Assembly (NCBI RefSeq): GCF_024385505.1
Contig: NZ_JANFLT010000005.1
Span: 372,001-436,000, forward strand
Length of the DNA stretch: 64,000 nucleotides
DNA from: Arthrobacter zhaoxinii
GTDB lineage: Bacteria > Actinomycetota > Actinomycetes > Actinomycetales > Micrococcaceae
Reading direction: 5' to 3'
Of this stretch, positions 26,488 through 35,079 are shown one piece after another. A program made the position numbers and the translations under genes. The number at the start of each line of letters is the position of its first letter. Positions within the stretch are counted from its first letter, which is position 1. The notes under the pieces were generated by a model. That model was not told the origin of the DNA. It did no database searches and saw nothing but the letters and a program-made list of their open reading frames with translations.

Positions 26488-27960
26488 TTAGTTTCCCGTG
26501 AGCTTCTCGCGCAGTGCAGCCAGGGCTTCGTCGGAAGCCAGCGTGCCGGCACCCGTCTCTGCAACGGCAGGCTCGGAGGAGTAGCTGGTGGTGCCGGAAT
26601 CGTTGGATTCCGATGCAGCAGCGATGTCCTCGGAGTTGTGCTGGGCGACCTGCTTCTTGTGGGCTTCCCAACGGGCCTGGGCGTCAGCGTACTGCTGCTC
26701 CCAAGCGGCGCGCTGGGTCTCGTAGCCTTCGAGCCATTCGTTGGACTCGGGGTCGAAGCCCTCCGGGTACTTGTAGTTGCCGGCTTCGTCGTACTCTGCG
26801 GCCATGCCGTACAGAGCCGGATCGAATTCGGTGCCCTCGGGATCGACGCCCTCGTTGGCCTGCTTGAGGGACAGCGAGATGCGGCGACGCTCAAGATCGA
26901 TGTCGATGACCTTGACGAACAGTTCATCCCCAACGGAGACAACCTGCTCGGCGAGCTCCACGTGGCGGACTGCCAGCTCGGAGATGTGGACCAGGCCTTC
27001 GATGCCGTCTTCGACGCGGACGAACGCACCGAACGGAACCAGCTTGGTGACCTTACCCGGAACAACCTGGCCGAGGGCGTGGGTGCGGGCGAAGGTCTGC
27101 CACGGATCTTCCTGCGTAGCCTTCAGCGACAGGGAGACACGCTCGCGGTCGAGGTCAACTTCCAGAACCTCAACGGTGACTTCCTGGCCAACTTCGACAA
27201 CCTCGGAGGGGTGGTCGATGTGCTTCCAGGACAGCTCGGAGACGTGGACGAGACCGTCTACGCCGCCAAGGTCCACGAATGCACCGAAGTTGACGATGGA
27301 GGAAACAACGCCCGGACGAACCTGGCCCTTTTCCAGCTTGTTGAGGAACGTGGAACGGACCTCGGACTGGGTCTGCTCGAGCCAGGCACGGCGGGACAGA
27401 ACAACGTTGTTGCGGTTCTTGTCCAGCTCGATGATCTTGGCTTCGATCTGCTGACCGATGTACGGAGCCAGGTCGCGGACGCGACGCATCTCCACGAGGG
27501 ATGCAGGCAGGAAGCCGCGCAGCCCGATGTCGAGGATAAGACCACCCTTGACAACCTCGATGACGGTACCGGTAACGACGCCGTCTTCTTCCTTGACCTT
27601 CTCGATGTCGCCCCAGGCACGCTCGTACTGAGCACGCTTCTTGGAGAGGATCAGACGGCCTTCTTTGTCTTCCTTGGTGAGCACCAGGGCTTCGACCTGA
27701 TCGCCGACGGAGACAACGTCTCCGGGATCAACGTCGTGCTTGATGGAAAGCTCGCGGGAAGGAATGACACCCTCGGTCTTGTAACCGATGTCGAGCAGGA
27801 CCTCGTCGCGGTCAACCTTGACAACGGTACCTTCGACGAGATCGCCGTCGTTGAAGTACTTGATCGTTGCGTCAATCGCGGCGAGGAAGTCCTCGGCAGT
27901 ACCGATGTCGTTGATGGCGACCTGCGGGGTACCGGACTTCTCGTTGGTGGTGATGGTCAT
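26488..27960 (-). CDS. rpsA: 30S ribosomal protein S1
   Basis: A 490-aa protein with four S1 RNA-binding domains at about residues 35-105, 120-190, 205-275 and 290-362. Typical segments are GDLVEGTVVKVDRDEVLLDI, GTVIEVVKGGLILDIGLRG and GVVSSIVNFGAFVDLGGVDG. Four domains is the actinobacterial form (E. coli has six). The acidic, repeat-poor C-terminal tail contains Tyr/Glu-rich sequence around AYETQRAAWEQQYADAQARW. It binds mRNA and helps initiation on structured leaders. The ATG is preceded by GGAG at 10 nt. Confidence 0.97.
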   Translation of the reverse strand: MTITTNEKSGTPQVAINDIGTAEDFLAAIDATIKYFNDGDLVEGTVVKVDRDEVLLDIGYKTEGVIPSRELSIKHDVDPGDVVSVGDQVEALVLTKEDKEGRLILSKKRAQYERAWGDIEKVKEEDGVVTGTVIEVVKGGLILDIGLRGFLPASLVEMRRVRDLAPYIGQQIEAKIIELDKNRNNVVLSRRAWLEQTQSEVRSTFLNKLEKGQVRPGVVSSIVNFGAFVDLGGVDGLVHVSELSWKHIDHPSEVVEVGQEVTVEVLEVDLDRERVSLSLKATQEDPWQTFARTHALGQVVPGKVTKLVPFGAFVRVEDGIEGLVHISELAVRHVELAEQVVSVGDELFVKVIDIDLERRRISLSLKQANEGVDPEGTEFDPALYGMAAEYDEAGNYKYPEGFDPESNEWLEGYETQRAAWEQQYADAQARWEAHKKQVAQHNSEDIAAASESNDSGTTSYSSEPAVAETGAGTLASDEALAALREKLTGN

Positions 27961-28147
27961 GTAGTTGGGACTCCGATGTGGAAGTTGTTTTGTATTCCGG
28001 ACTGGTTTCCACTAACCGGCGGGATTAACCGCAGGCAAGATACTTGCCCAAGTGAATGACGAAGGCACGTAGATGCCTGCGACGAACAGCTTGTTTGCCC
28101 GGAGATGGACAGGATTGGTAATAACTTGCGCTATTACGCGCCCGATC

Positions 28148-28177
28148 AGTCTAGCCGGATGCGCCAACGCAGGTCAA
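28148..28177 (-). promoter_or_regulatory. rpsA: rpsA promoter
   Basis: Minus-strand -35 TTGACC (28172-28177), 18-bp spacer and -10 TAGACT (28148-28153). It predicts a leader of about 180 nt before the ATG at 27960, with no open frame I can support in it. Confidence 0.75.
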
Positions 28178-28228
28178 AGGGAACCGCTGTGCCGCCGGCA
28201 CTAAAATACCTGCCTGCCACTCAGGTGG

Positions 28229-29571
28229 TTAGAAATGCGTGCTGCAGTACGGTGCCGGGCCTGCGGTGAACAACTCTTCCAGGACGGCCAGCGCTTCCTC
28301 CCCGGCCCGCACTCCCCCGGCGGCCGCCAGGGTCCGCGCGCTGACTGCCCCCAGATAAAGGGACCCCAGGGCGGCCGCGCCCAGTTCCACCCGCGGGGCG
28401 TCCGGGTGCCCGCCGGGTCCGGCCGCGCGGACGGTCCCGACTCCGCCGCGTACTTCGAGCAGGAAGGTTCCCGCTGCCAGCCCCAACGGATCATCGACGT
28501 CGAGCACCACCGTGCCGTCGCCGAAGTAGCCGCGGGCCGCAAGGGCGGCCGCGGGATCCAGGATCCGCAGCCACAGGACGTCCGCGACGTCCTTCACCTT
28601 GTAGCGCCGCCGGTCCGCAAGCATCCAGGGCAGCGGATCCTCCACGGGCGCTTCGCTGAAGGTCAGCCGGTCCACCAGGTCAATGGAACCGAGGTAGCGC
28701 CACAGTTCGCGGTACGCCTCGTCGCTGGCCGCCACCAGGTCAGTGATCTTCACTGTGTGCGGCTCGTGCTGCCAGCCCAGGGACTTGTAGGCCGCGTAGC
28801 CGTCCGGGACGCCGTCTGCGTTGTACCGGAGAACACCGCGTACGGCCATATCCGGGTCCGTGTTTTCCCCGTTCCACTTCCCGGCAGCACGCATGGCGTA
28901 CGCATGCTGCCGGCCAGGGCGCCGAAGGTGCGCTCCAAGTGGGCACGGAAGATGTCAGGCACCAGCCCCCGGAGCTTGTCGGCGTCGGCAATCGCGATGC
29001 TGCCGCGCGGCGGCGAGGTGAACTCCAGGTTGCCGCGGGTCTCCAGTTCGACGCCGGCGGTGGAGGTCGCGGCGCCGAAACCGAAGCGCCCGTAAATGGT
29101 TGCCTCGGACGCGGTGAGGGCTGCCAGCGCCAGTCCGGAGTCCTTGGCCCGGGCGAGGTCCGCGGTAATCATCCGCCGCAGGATACCCCGGCGCCGGTGG
29201 GTGGGCCGGACGGTGACCGCCGTGACCAGGTGCGCGGGCAGCAGTGCGCTTCCCCCGACGTTCAGGTCATTGACCATGGTGGCGTAGGTGGCCACGGGCA
29301 CTGCCGGGTCCCAGGCGTACTCCGGCAGGCGATCGTCGTACACCGCCGTCAGGACGCGTCCGTCCCGCAGGTAACCGTCCACCTGGGCAGGCAGCCGCTC
29401 CTCTTTGGTGCGGTCCTCATGGAAGCCCAGGTTAACGGCGTCGAACCACCTGGCGGTCTGCTCATCAGCCTTGGCCGGGTCCGCTGCGTCGTACCCGGCC
29501 GGGAAGGACTCAAACCGGAGCCCGTCGGCGGTGCTGCCGGTGCTGCCGTCCGTACTGCGGTCCGTGCCCAT
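28229..29571 (-). pseudogene. eis: Eis-like GNAT acetyltransferase, frameshifted
   Basis: Two adjoining frames together make one Eis-family protein (two GNAT-like domains plus a sterol-carrier-like C-terminal domain, ending ...CSTHF). The first, from 29571, contains the acetyl-CoA motif VTAVTVRPTHRRRGILRRM and runs to RAHLERTFGAL. It then loses homology. The second frame resumes with GRQHAYAMRAAGKWNGENTD and continues to 28229, including GYFGDGTVVLDVDDPLGLAAG. One missing G at about 28914-28915 restores the frame (CTGGCCGG instead of CTGGGCCGG). Total length, about 447 codons, then fits the family. It may be a real mutation or a sequencing error in a G run. Eis proteins acetylate aminoglycosides and other amines. 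Confidence 0.85.
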
Positions 29572-29607
29572 GGTTCCCCCTGTGGCTATGCTGCGGGTCC
29601 CTCCCGC

Positions 29608-32421
29608 TTAATGCCCTGCCTCGTGCCAGCTGATGCCCTCGCCGACGGAGACGTCCAGCGGAACGGACAGATCCGCCGCGGAGCCCATCTGCGCCCGCAC
29701 CAGCTTCTCCACCGCGTCCCGCTCTCCGGGGGCGACTTCGAGGACCAGTTCATCATGGACCTGCAGCAGCATCCGGGATTTCAGCCCCTGCGCCTTCAGT
29801 TCCCGGTCCACGCCGAGCATGGCCTTCTTGATGATGTCCGCTGCGGATCCCTGGATGGGTGCGTTGAGCGCCGCACGTTCAGCCATTTCGCGCAGCTGCC
29901 GGTTGTCGCTGGACAGGTCCGGCAGGTACCGGCGGCGGCCCTCGATGGTCGAGGTGAAACCGTCCTTGCGGGCCTGCTCGACGACGCCGCGCAGGTAGTC
30001 GCGCACGGCACCGAACCGCTCGAAGTAGTCGCGGATAAGGGTCCGGGCTTCATCCACCGGGATAGCCAGCTGTTTGGACAGGCCAAACGAACTCAGTCCG
30101 TAGACCAGGCCGTAGGACATGGCCTTGACCTTCGAGCGCATGGCACTGGTGACCTCTTCGGGTGCCACGTTGAACACGTGCGAACCGACAAAGCGGTGCA
30201 GGTCCTCGCCCGCCTGGAAGGCGGAGATCAGCCCTTCGTCACCGGACAGGTGTGCCATGATGCGCATTTCGATCTGCGAGTAGTCCGCGGTGAGCAGCGA
30301 GTCGTAGCCTTCACCGACCACGAAGACCTCGCGGATGCGGCGGCCCTCTTCGGAACGGATCGGGATGTTCTGCAGGTTCGGGTTGATCGAGGACAGCCGT
30401 CCGGTGGCCGCCACCGTCTGCGCGTAGGTGGTGTGGATGCGGCCGTCGTCGGCTACGGACTTCCGCAGCCCCTCCACCGTGGAACGCAGCTTGGACGCGT
30501 CACGGAACGCCAGCAGCTGCTCCAGGAACGGGTGTCCGGTCTTCACGATCAGGTCCGTCAGCGCGTCCGCGTCGGTGGAGTACCCGGTCTTGATCTTCTT
30601 GGTCTTCGGCAGGCCGAGTTCGTCGAACAGGACCGCCTGCAGCTGCTTCGGGGAGCCGAGGTTGATCTCCTTGCCGATGATCCGGAAGGCTTCCTCGCTC
30701 ACACGGGCGATGGTGGCGCTGAAATCGTCCAGCAGCCGGTCCAGCTTCTCGGAGGATACGGCAATGCCGGCCAGTTCCATTTCCGCGAGGACCTCGGACA
30801 GCGGCAGTTCCAGCCCGCCGAGCAGCTGGTTGGCGCCGCGCTCCACGAGCTGGCCGGCAAAGTGCTCGCTCAGCCGCAGGGCGGCAAAGGCCTTGGACAC
30901 GGCGGGCGTGGCTGCGTCCTCGTCACCGAGGGACAGTTCCAGCTGGTTGCTGGCGGCCGCGGCCGGCACAATGTTCATCCGCAGGTGGTACTGGGCCAGG
31001 TCCGCCAGCTCGTAGCTGCGGCGGTCCGGCTGGATCAGGTAGCCGGAGATCGCGGTGTCGTCGACTTCCCCGGCCAGGTGCAGGCCGCGGGCGGCCAGTG
31101 CCTTGTAGGCCTCCTTGAAATCGTGCACCACCTTCGGCTCGTCCCGGTCCGCCAGCCAGGCCGCGAGGACCTGCTCGGCGTCGGCGTCGAGTTCGGTCAG
31201 GGGCACGTAGGCGGCGGCTGCATCGGTGACGAGGGCAAGGCCGACGACGTCGCGCGCCCCTGCCGCACCCTCGGTGACCAGCTGCACGGCTGTCCGGGCC
31301 TGGTTGGTGGAGCGGATCCAGGTCCCGAGCTCCCCGGCGTCGGTGATGATGCTGTGTGCGGGCGCGGCCACTTCGTTGTGCGCGGCGCTCTCGCCCTCTT
31401 CCTCCCCGTAGACGTCGAAGAGCCGCTTGCGCAGTGCGTTGAACTGCAGGGCGTCGAAGAGTTCCTCGATGGCCTCCCGGTCCGGCCGGCGGGCAGCCAT
31501 GGCCTCAAGCTCCACGGGAAGGTCCAGGTCCCGGAGCAGCCGGTTCAGGCGCCGGTTCCGCTTGACGTCTTCGATGTTCTCGCGCAGGGAATCGCCGACC
31601 TTGCCCTTGATGGAGTCCAGGTTCTCGAGAATCCCCTCGAGCCCGCCGTAAAGCTTGATCCACTTCGCAGCGGTCTTGGGTCCGACGCCGGGCACGCCGG
31701 GGAGGTTGTCCGCACTCTCACCCACGAGGGCGGCGAGGTCGGAGTACTTGTCCGGGGGAACCAGGTACTTGGCTTCCACAGCTGCCGCGTCCATCCGCGG
31801 CAGGTCGGAGACACCCTTCTTCGGGTAGAACACGGTGACGTGGTCATCCACCAGCTGGAAGGCATCCCGGTCTCCCGAAACGACCATAACGTCCCAGTTG
31901 AGGGCGGAGGCCTTTTCCGCCAGGGTTGCCAGGATGTCGTCCGCTTCGTACCCGTCCATCGACAGGGTGGGAATGCGCATGGCTTCCATGACCTTGATAA
32001 TCAGGTCAATCTGGCCGTGGAACTCCTCGGGGGTCTTGTTCCGCCCGCCCTTGTATTCGGTGTATTCCTCCGACCGGAACGTAGGGGTATCCAGGTCAAA
32101 GGCGACGGCCACGTGAGTGGGCTTCTCCTCCTTGATCAGGTTGATCAGCATGGAGGTGAAACCGTAGACGGCGTTGGTGTGCTGGCCTGTGTCGGTGGAG
32201 AAGTTCTCGGCGGGGAGCGCGTAGAAGGCCCGGAACGCCATGGAGTGCCCGTCAATCACCAGCAGCCGGTTGTGCCCTCCGGCGTTCACGGTTCCCAGGG
32301 AAGCGGCGGCTGCACCGGCAGACGGGGTGCTTGGGTTTTCGACGGCGGTAGTGCTGTCTTCCGTGTCGCCGTTCATGTTGCCGTTAAGGGGGGTCGTGGC
32401 CAGTTTGGTAGATTCACTCAC
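29608..32421 (-). CDS. polA: DNA polymerase I
   Basis: A 937-aa enzyme for Okazaki-fragment processing and repair. The N-terminal 5'-nuclease domain starts at about residue 50 with RLLVIDGHSMAFRAFYALP and includes GYEADDILA. The central 3'-5' exonuclease-like domain lacks the DxE active-site motif (TAVQLV at the equivalent place), so proofreading is presumably absent, as in mycobacterial Pol I. Polymerase motifs: A LLTADYSQIEMRIMAHL, B RSKVKAMSYGLVYGLSSFG, C LLQVHDELVLEV. I chose the GTG at 32421 because TAGGCT lies 7 nt upstream of it; the open frame extends further into the divergent gene. Confidence 0.95.
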   Translation of the reverse strand: MSESTKLATTPLNGNMNGDTEDSTTAVENPSTPSAGAAAASLGTVNAGGHNRLLVIDGHSMAFRAFYALPAENFSTDTGQHTNAVYGFTSMLINLIKEEKPTHVAVAFDLDTPTFRSEEYTEYKGGRNKTPEEFHGQIDLIIKVMEAMRIPTLSMDGYEADDILATLAEKASALNWDVMVVSGDRDAFQLVDDHVTVFYPKKGVSDLPRMDAAAVEAKYLVPPDKYSDLAALVGESADNLPGVPGVGPKTAAKWIKLYGGLEGILENLDSIKGKVGDSLRENIEDVKRNRRLNRLLRDLDLPVELEAMAARRPDREAIEELFDALQFNALRKRLFDVYGEEEGESAAHNEVAAPAHSIITDAGELGTWIRSTNQARTAVQLVTEGAAGARDVVGLALVTDAAAAYVPLTELDADAEQVLAAWLADRDEPKVVHDFKEAYKALAARGLHLAGEVDDTAISGYLIQPDRRSYELADLAQYHLRMNIVPAAAASNQLELSLGDEDAATPAVSKAFAALRLSEHFAGQLVERGANQLLGGLELPLSEVLAEMELAGIAVSSEKLDRLLDDFSATIARVSEEAFRIIGKEINLGSPKQLQAVLFDELGLPKTKKIKTGYSTDADALTDLIVKTGHPFLEQLLAFRDASKLRSTVEGLRKSVADDGRIHTTYAQTVAATGRLSSINPNLQNIPIRSEEGRRIREVFVVGEGYDSLLTADYSQIEMRIMAHLSGDEGLISAFQAGEDLHRFVGSHVFNVAPEEVTSAMRSKVKAMSYGLVYGLSSFGLSKQLAIPVDEARTLIRDYFERFGAVRDYLRGVVEQARKDGFTSTIEGRRRYLPDLSSDNRQLREMAERAALNAPIQGSAADIIKKAMLGVDRELKAQGLKSRMLLQVHDELVLEVAPGERDAVEKLVRAQMGSAADLSVPLDVSVGEGISWHEAGH

Positions 32422-32428
32422 AAATGCA

Positions 32429-32434
32429 AGCCTA
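32429..32434 (-). promoter_or_regulatory. polA: -10 hexamer of polA (leaderless)
   Basis: TAGGCT on the minus strand, 7 nt before the GTG at 32421. It lies in the 19-bp gap between the divergent start codons of polA and the thioesterase gene. Confidence 0.55.
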
Positions 32435-32440
32435 GTTGCC

Positions 32441-32929
32441 ATGAGCGAGATTTTCACGCCGGGCCCTGCCGGCCGTCAGGCGGACACCAACCCCCACAAG
32501 CAGGAACTCATCGACGCCGGTGTGCCGGAGGAGATGCATGACTGGCTGTCCGCGCACGGCGTCGGCCGGCTGGTGGCGAAGATGGGCATCCGCTTCCTCG
32601 AAATGACCGCGGACCGGCTGGTGGCCACGATGCCGGTGGAGGGCAACGAACAGGTGGCAGGCATCCTGCACGGCGGCGCGCACCTGGTCCTCGCCGAGAC
32701 CCTCGGCTCCTTCGGCGCAGGCATCCACGCCGGACCCGGGCGGCACGCCGTCGGCATAGAAATCGGTGCCACGCACCACCGGTCCGCGTCCTCCGGGCTG
32801 GTCACCGGAACGGCCACCGCCGTGCACCTGGGGAACACCCTCACCACGCATGAAGTGGTCATGACCGACGAGGAAGGCCGCAGGCTCTCCACGGCCCGCA
32901 TCACGAACATGATCCGCGAGTCCCGCTAA
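32441..32929 (+). CDS. PaaI-family hotdog-fold thioesterase
   Basis: A 162-aa protein of the acyl-CoA thioesterase (PaaI/YdiI-like) hotdog family. The catalytic segment is GILHGGAHLVLAETLGSFGA near residues 70-90, with HGG and the acidic residue of the following helix. A later conserved strand is VGIEIGATHHRSASSG. It hydrolyses small or aromatic acyl-CoA esters. The ATG at 32441 gives MSEIFTPGPAG; the longer open frame overlaps polA and is not credible. Its 3' end overlaps the convergent DHFR-like gene by 4 bp. Confidence 0.88.
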   Translation: MSEIFTPGPAGRQADTNPHKQELIDAGVPEEMHDWLSAHGVGRLVAKMGIRFLEMTADRLVATMPVEGNEQVAGILHGGAHLVLAETLGSFGAGIHAGPGRHAVGIEIGATHHRSASSGLVTGTATAVHLGNTLTTHEVVMTDEEGRRLSTARITNMIRESR

Positions 32930-33486
32930 GCGTCCGGCTGCCCGCCGAATTCATAGCACAGGCGGATGCTGCCGTCGGCGGACGGGCCGGCGCTGAGCAG
33001 CACGGCCGGCCGCGCCGCGGCCGGCCGCGCCGCGGCCGGCAGCAGGGGCAGGGGCAGCAGGGAGCGGCCCTGCCTGAGCAGGACCGGATGCACCACGAGG
33101 CGCAGTTCGTCCAGCAGTCCGTGATGCAGATACTGGCCGGCCAGGTCGGCGCCGCGCACCCATATCTCTCCCCCGTTGGCCGACTCCGAGATGTCCGCGG
33201 CGAATTCCCCCACCGGGCCGCGGACAAACATAATGTCGGCCCCCGGGACGCCGGGAAACTCATGGTGTGTGTAAACCCACACGGGTTTGGGCGGACAGTC
33301 CCACGCAGGGGAACCGCTCTCCCCCGGCTCCTGCAGCCGGGCATAGGTACCCGCACCCATCACGACGGCGCCGGCGTTTGCGGGTGATTCCGCCTCCTGG
33401 AATCCCCCGTTGCCCCGCCGGTCGGCGTCGTTGTGGGCGTTGAATCCGTCCAGGGACACGGAGGCGTAGTACACGGTGCGCACCAT
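32926..33486 (-). CDS. Dihydrofolate-reductase-like protein (RibD C-terminal domain family)
   Basis: A 186-aa reductase of the RibD_C/DHFR-like fold. The N-terminus MVRTVYYASVSLDGF is typical. VVMGAGTYARL and the NADPH-binding EIWVRGADLAGQYLHHGLLDEL with VHPVLL are conserved. These proteins are NADPH-dependent reductases of mostly unknown substrate. A TAGCAT hexamer lies 6 nt before the ATG, pointing to a leaderless message. Near the C-terminus an in-frame 15-bp tandem repeat inserts an Ala/Arg/Pro-rich segment (PAAARPAAARPA). Confidence 0.85.
   Translation of the reverse strand: MVRTVYYASVSLDGFNAHNDADRRGNGGFQEAESPANAGAVVMGAGTYARLQEPGESGSPAWDCPPKPVWVYTHHEFPGVPGADIMFVRGPVGEFAADISESANGGEIWVRGADLAGQYLHHGLLDELRLVVHPVLLRQGRSLLPLPLLPAAARPAAARPAVLLSAGPSADGSIRLCYEFGGQPDA
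33006..33040. repeat. 15-bp in-frame tandem repeat
   Basis: Unit CCGGCCGCGCCGCGG, 2.3 copies, all G/C. It encodes an Ala/Arg/Pro pentapeptide repeat near the end of the DHFR-like gene and keeps the frame. Confidence 0.9.
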
Positions 33487-33492
33487 GACGCC

Positions 33493-33498
33493 ATGCTA
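33493..33498 (-). promoter_or_regulatory. -10 hexamer of the DHFR-like gene (leaderless)
   Basis: TAGCAT on the minus strand, then ggcgtc and the ATG at 33486. Confidence 0.45.
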
Positions 33499-33657
33499 GC
33501 CATCCGGAGGCCGAACAGATATGGGCTGCGCCACAGAACGCACCCCGGGCGGAATAGGTTCAGCGGGGTCCCGGTTGCCGCCTATGGAACGTGACTGCCG
33601 TTCCCGGGCCTGCCTCTGCGGGTGCCGGCGGCGGCAAACTAGAGGAAGAGTTATTTA

Positions 33658-34749
33658 GTGAACCTGTTTTCTCCGATGACCGCGGGCAGCTTCGAGCTGT
33701 CCAACCGCCTCGTGATGGCACCGCTGACCCGCCAGCGCGCCGGCCGCGAGGGAATCCCCGGCCCGATGATGGTTGAGCACTACAGCCAGCGTGCCTCCCT
33801 CGGCCTGATCGTCAGTGAAGGCACCTACCCCAGCCGCGAAGGACAGGGTTTCCCGGGCCAGCCCGGGCTCGTGGATCCGGAGCAGCTGGAGGGCTGGCGG
33901 AAGGTCACGGACGCCGTGCATGCAGCCGGCGGCCGCATCGTTGCGCAGGTGATGCACGCAGGACGCGTGACCCACCCGAACATCAACGGCGGGCTGGACC
34001 TGGTGGCTCCGAGCGCCATCGCCGTGGACGGCATGTCCCACACCTACGAGGGCAAGCAGACCTACACGGTGCCCCGCGCACTGGAGACCGCGGAACTGGC
34101 TTCGGTGACCGCTGACTTTGTCCGCGGGTCCCGGGCAGCTGTGGACGCCGGGTTCGACGGCGTGGAACTGCACGGCGCCAACGGCTACCTCCTCCATGAA
34201 TTCCTGTCCCCGGTGGCGAACCAGCGGACGGACAACTACGGCGGCAGCCCGGAGAACCGTGCCCGGTTCGTCATTGAAACACTTTCCGCAGTGGCGGCCG
34301 AAATCGGCGCCGACCGGGTGGGCCTGCGCATCTCCCCGGAACACAATGTCCAGGGCTGCCTGGAAATGGACGCAGACGATGTGCTCGCCACCTACGGCGC
34401 CCTGCTGGATGCCGTAGCTCCGCTGGGACTCGCCTACCTGAGCATCCTGCACCGCGACCCCGCCGGCGACCTGGTCCAGGCCCTGCGCACCCGCTTCGGC
34501 GGCAAGGTACTGCTCAACACGGGGTTCGGCCCGCTCACCACCCGCGAGGAAGCCCTGGCGATCATGGCAGACGGACTCGGGGACGCCGTCGTCGTTGGCC
34601 GCCCGGCCATTGCCAACCCGGACCTGGTGCGCCGCTGGCAGGAAGACCTGCCGCTGAACACGCCGGACGCCGCCACGTTCTACTCGTTCGGACCCGAGGG
34701 CTACACGGACTACCCGTTCTACGCCCCCGAAGCTGCGTCGCAGAACTAA
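33658..34749 (+). CDS. Old-yellow-enzyme family NADH:flavin oxidoreductase (alkene reductase)
   Basis: A 363-aa FMN-dependent TIM-barrel ene-reductase. Visible family features: MNLFSPMTAGSFELSNRLVMAPLTR at the start, QVMHAGR near residue 98, DGVELHGANGYLLHEFLSPVANQRTDNYGG near residues 170-198, and NTGFGPLTTREEALAIM with VVGRPAIANPDLVRRW in the phosphate-binding region. It reduces activated C=C bonds or nitro-esters (NemA/XenB/OYE-like). Start is GTG with AGAGGAAGAG about 9 nt upstream. A strong terminator follows. Confidence 0.93.
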   Translation: MNLFSPMTAGSFELSNRLVMAPLTRQRAGREGIPGPMMVEHYSQRASLGLIVSEGTYPSREGQGFPGQPGLVDPEQLEGWRKVTDAVHAAGGRIVAQVMHAGRVTHPNINGGLDLVAPSAIAVDGMSHTYEGKQTYTVPRALETAELASVTADFVRGSRAAVDAGFDGVELHGANGYLLHEFLSPVANQRTDNYGGSPENRARFVIETLSAVAAEIGADRVGLRISPEHNVQGCLEMDADDVLATYGALLDAVAPLGLAYLSILHRDPAGDLVQALRTRFGGKVLLNTGFGPLTTREEALAIMADGLGDAVVVGRPAIANPDLVRRWQEDLPLNTPDAATFYSFGPEGYTDYPFYAPEAASQN

Positions 34750-34763
34750 GCTCCGCCAACGTC

Positions 34764-34803
34764 AAAGGCCCGCAGGATCCGTAGGGATCCTGCGGGCCTT
34801 TTC
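34764..34803 (+). terminator. Rho-independent terminator after the OYE gene
   Basis: A 17-bp perfect stem (34764-34780 against 34785-34801) with loop GTAG, ending in TTTT. The symmetrical A run means it may also serve the convergent pit operon. Confidence 0.92.
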
Positions 34804-34836
34804 CTATCCCGGAGGCGTTGGCCGGTGCTGGAGGTC

Positions 34837-35079
34837 CTAGCTGTGCAGGGCCGGGACAATCAGGTAGATACCGAACAGTACCGCTGCGGCGCTGAGGGCG
34901 AAGCAGGCAAACGCGCCGGCCTTGGCCAGGGCAACGCGGTTGCGCGGGGTGGAGTCTGTTTCCGCGTCGAGCGAGACCGCGTAGAGGCGGACCCCGAACG
35001 AATAGATGCAGACGACGGTCAGGGCAGCGGCGAGGGTGACGCCGAAGACCGTCAGGTAGTCCATCCAGTGGATATTCAT
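34837..35079 (-). CDS. Small two-helix membrane protein encoded with Pit
   Basis: An 80-aa protein with two hydrophobic helices, about residues 8-30 (LTVFGVTLAAALTVVCIYSFG) and 53-76 (AGAFACFALSAAAVLFGIYLIV). The connecting loop holds a SLDAETDSTPRNRVALAKA segment. The ATG overlaps the Pit stop by 4 bp, so it is co-translated. Small membrane proteins downstream of pit are frequent in actinobacteria; an accessory role for the phosphate transporter is plausible but unproven. Confidence 0.78.
   Translation of the reverse strand: MNIHWMDYLTVFGVTLAAALTVVCIYSFGVRLYAVSLDAETDSTPRNRVALAKAGAFACFALSAAAVLFGIYLIVPALHS

Noticed and set aside
28740-28991. 83-aa minus-strand frame inside the eis-like gene
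   Set aside because: It is the third reading frame across the frameshift site and has no similarity to the family.
28939-32541. 1200-aa plus-strand open frame opposite polA
   Set aside because: Antisense shadow of polA; no recognisable motifs and no start signals.
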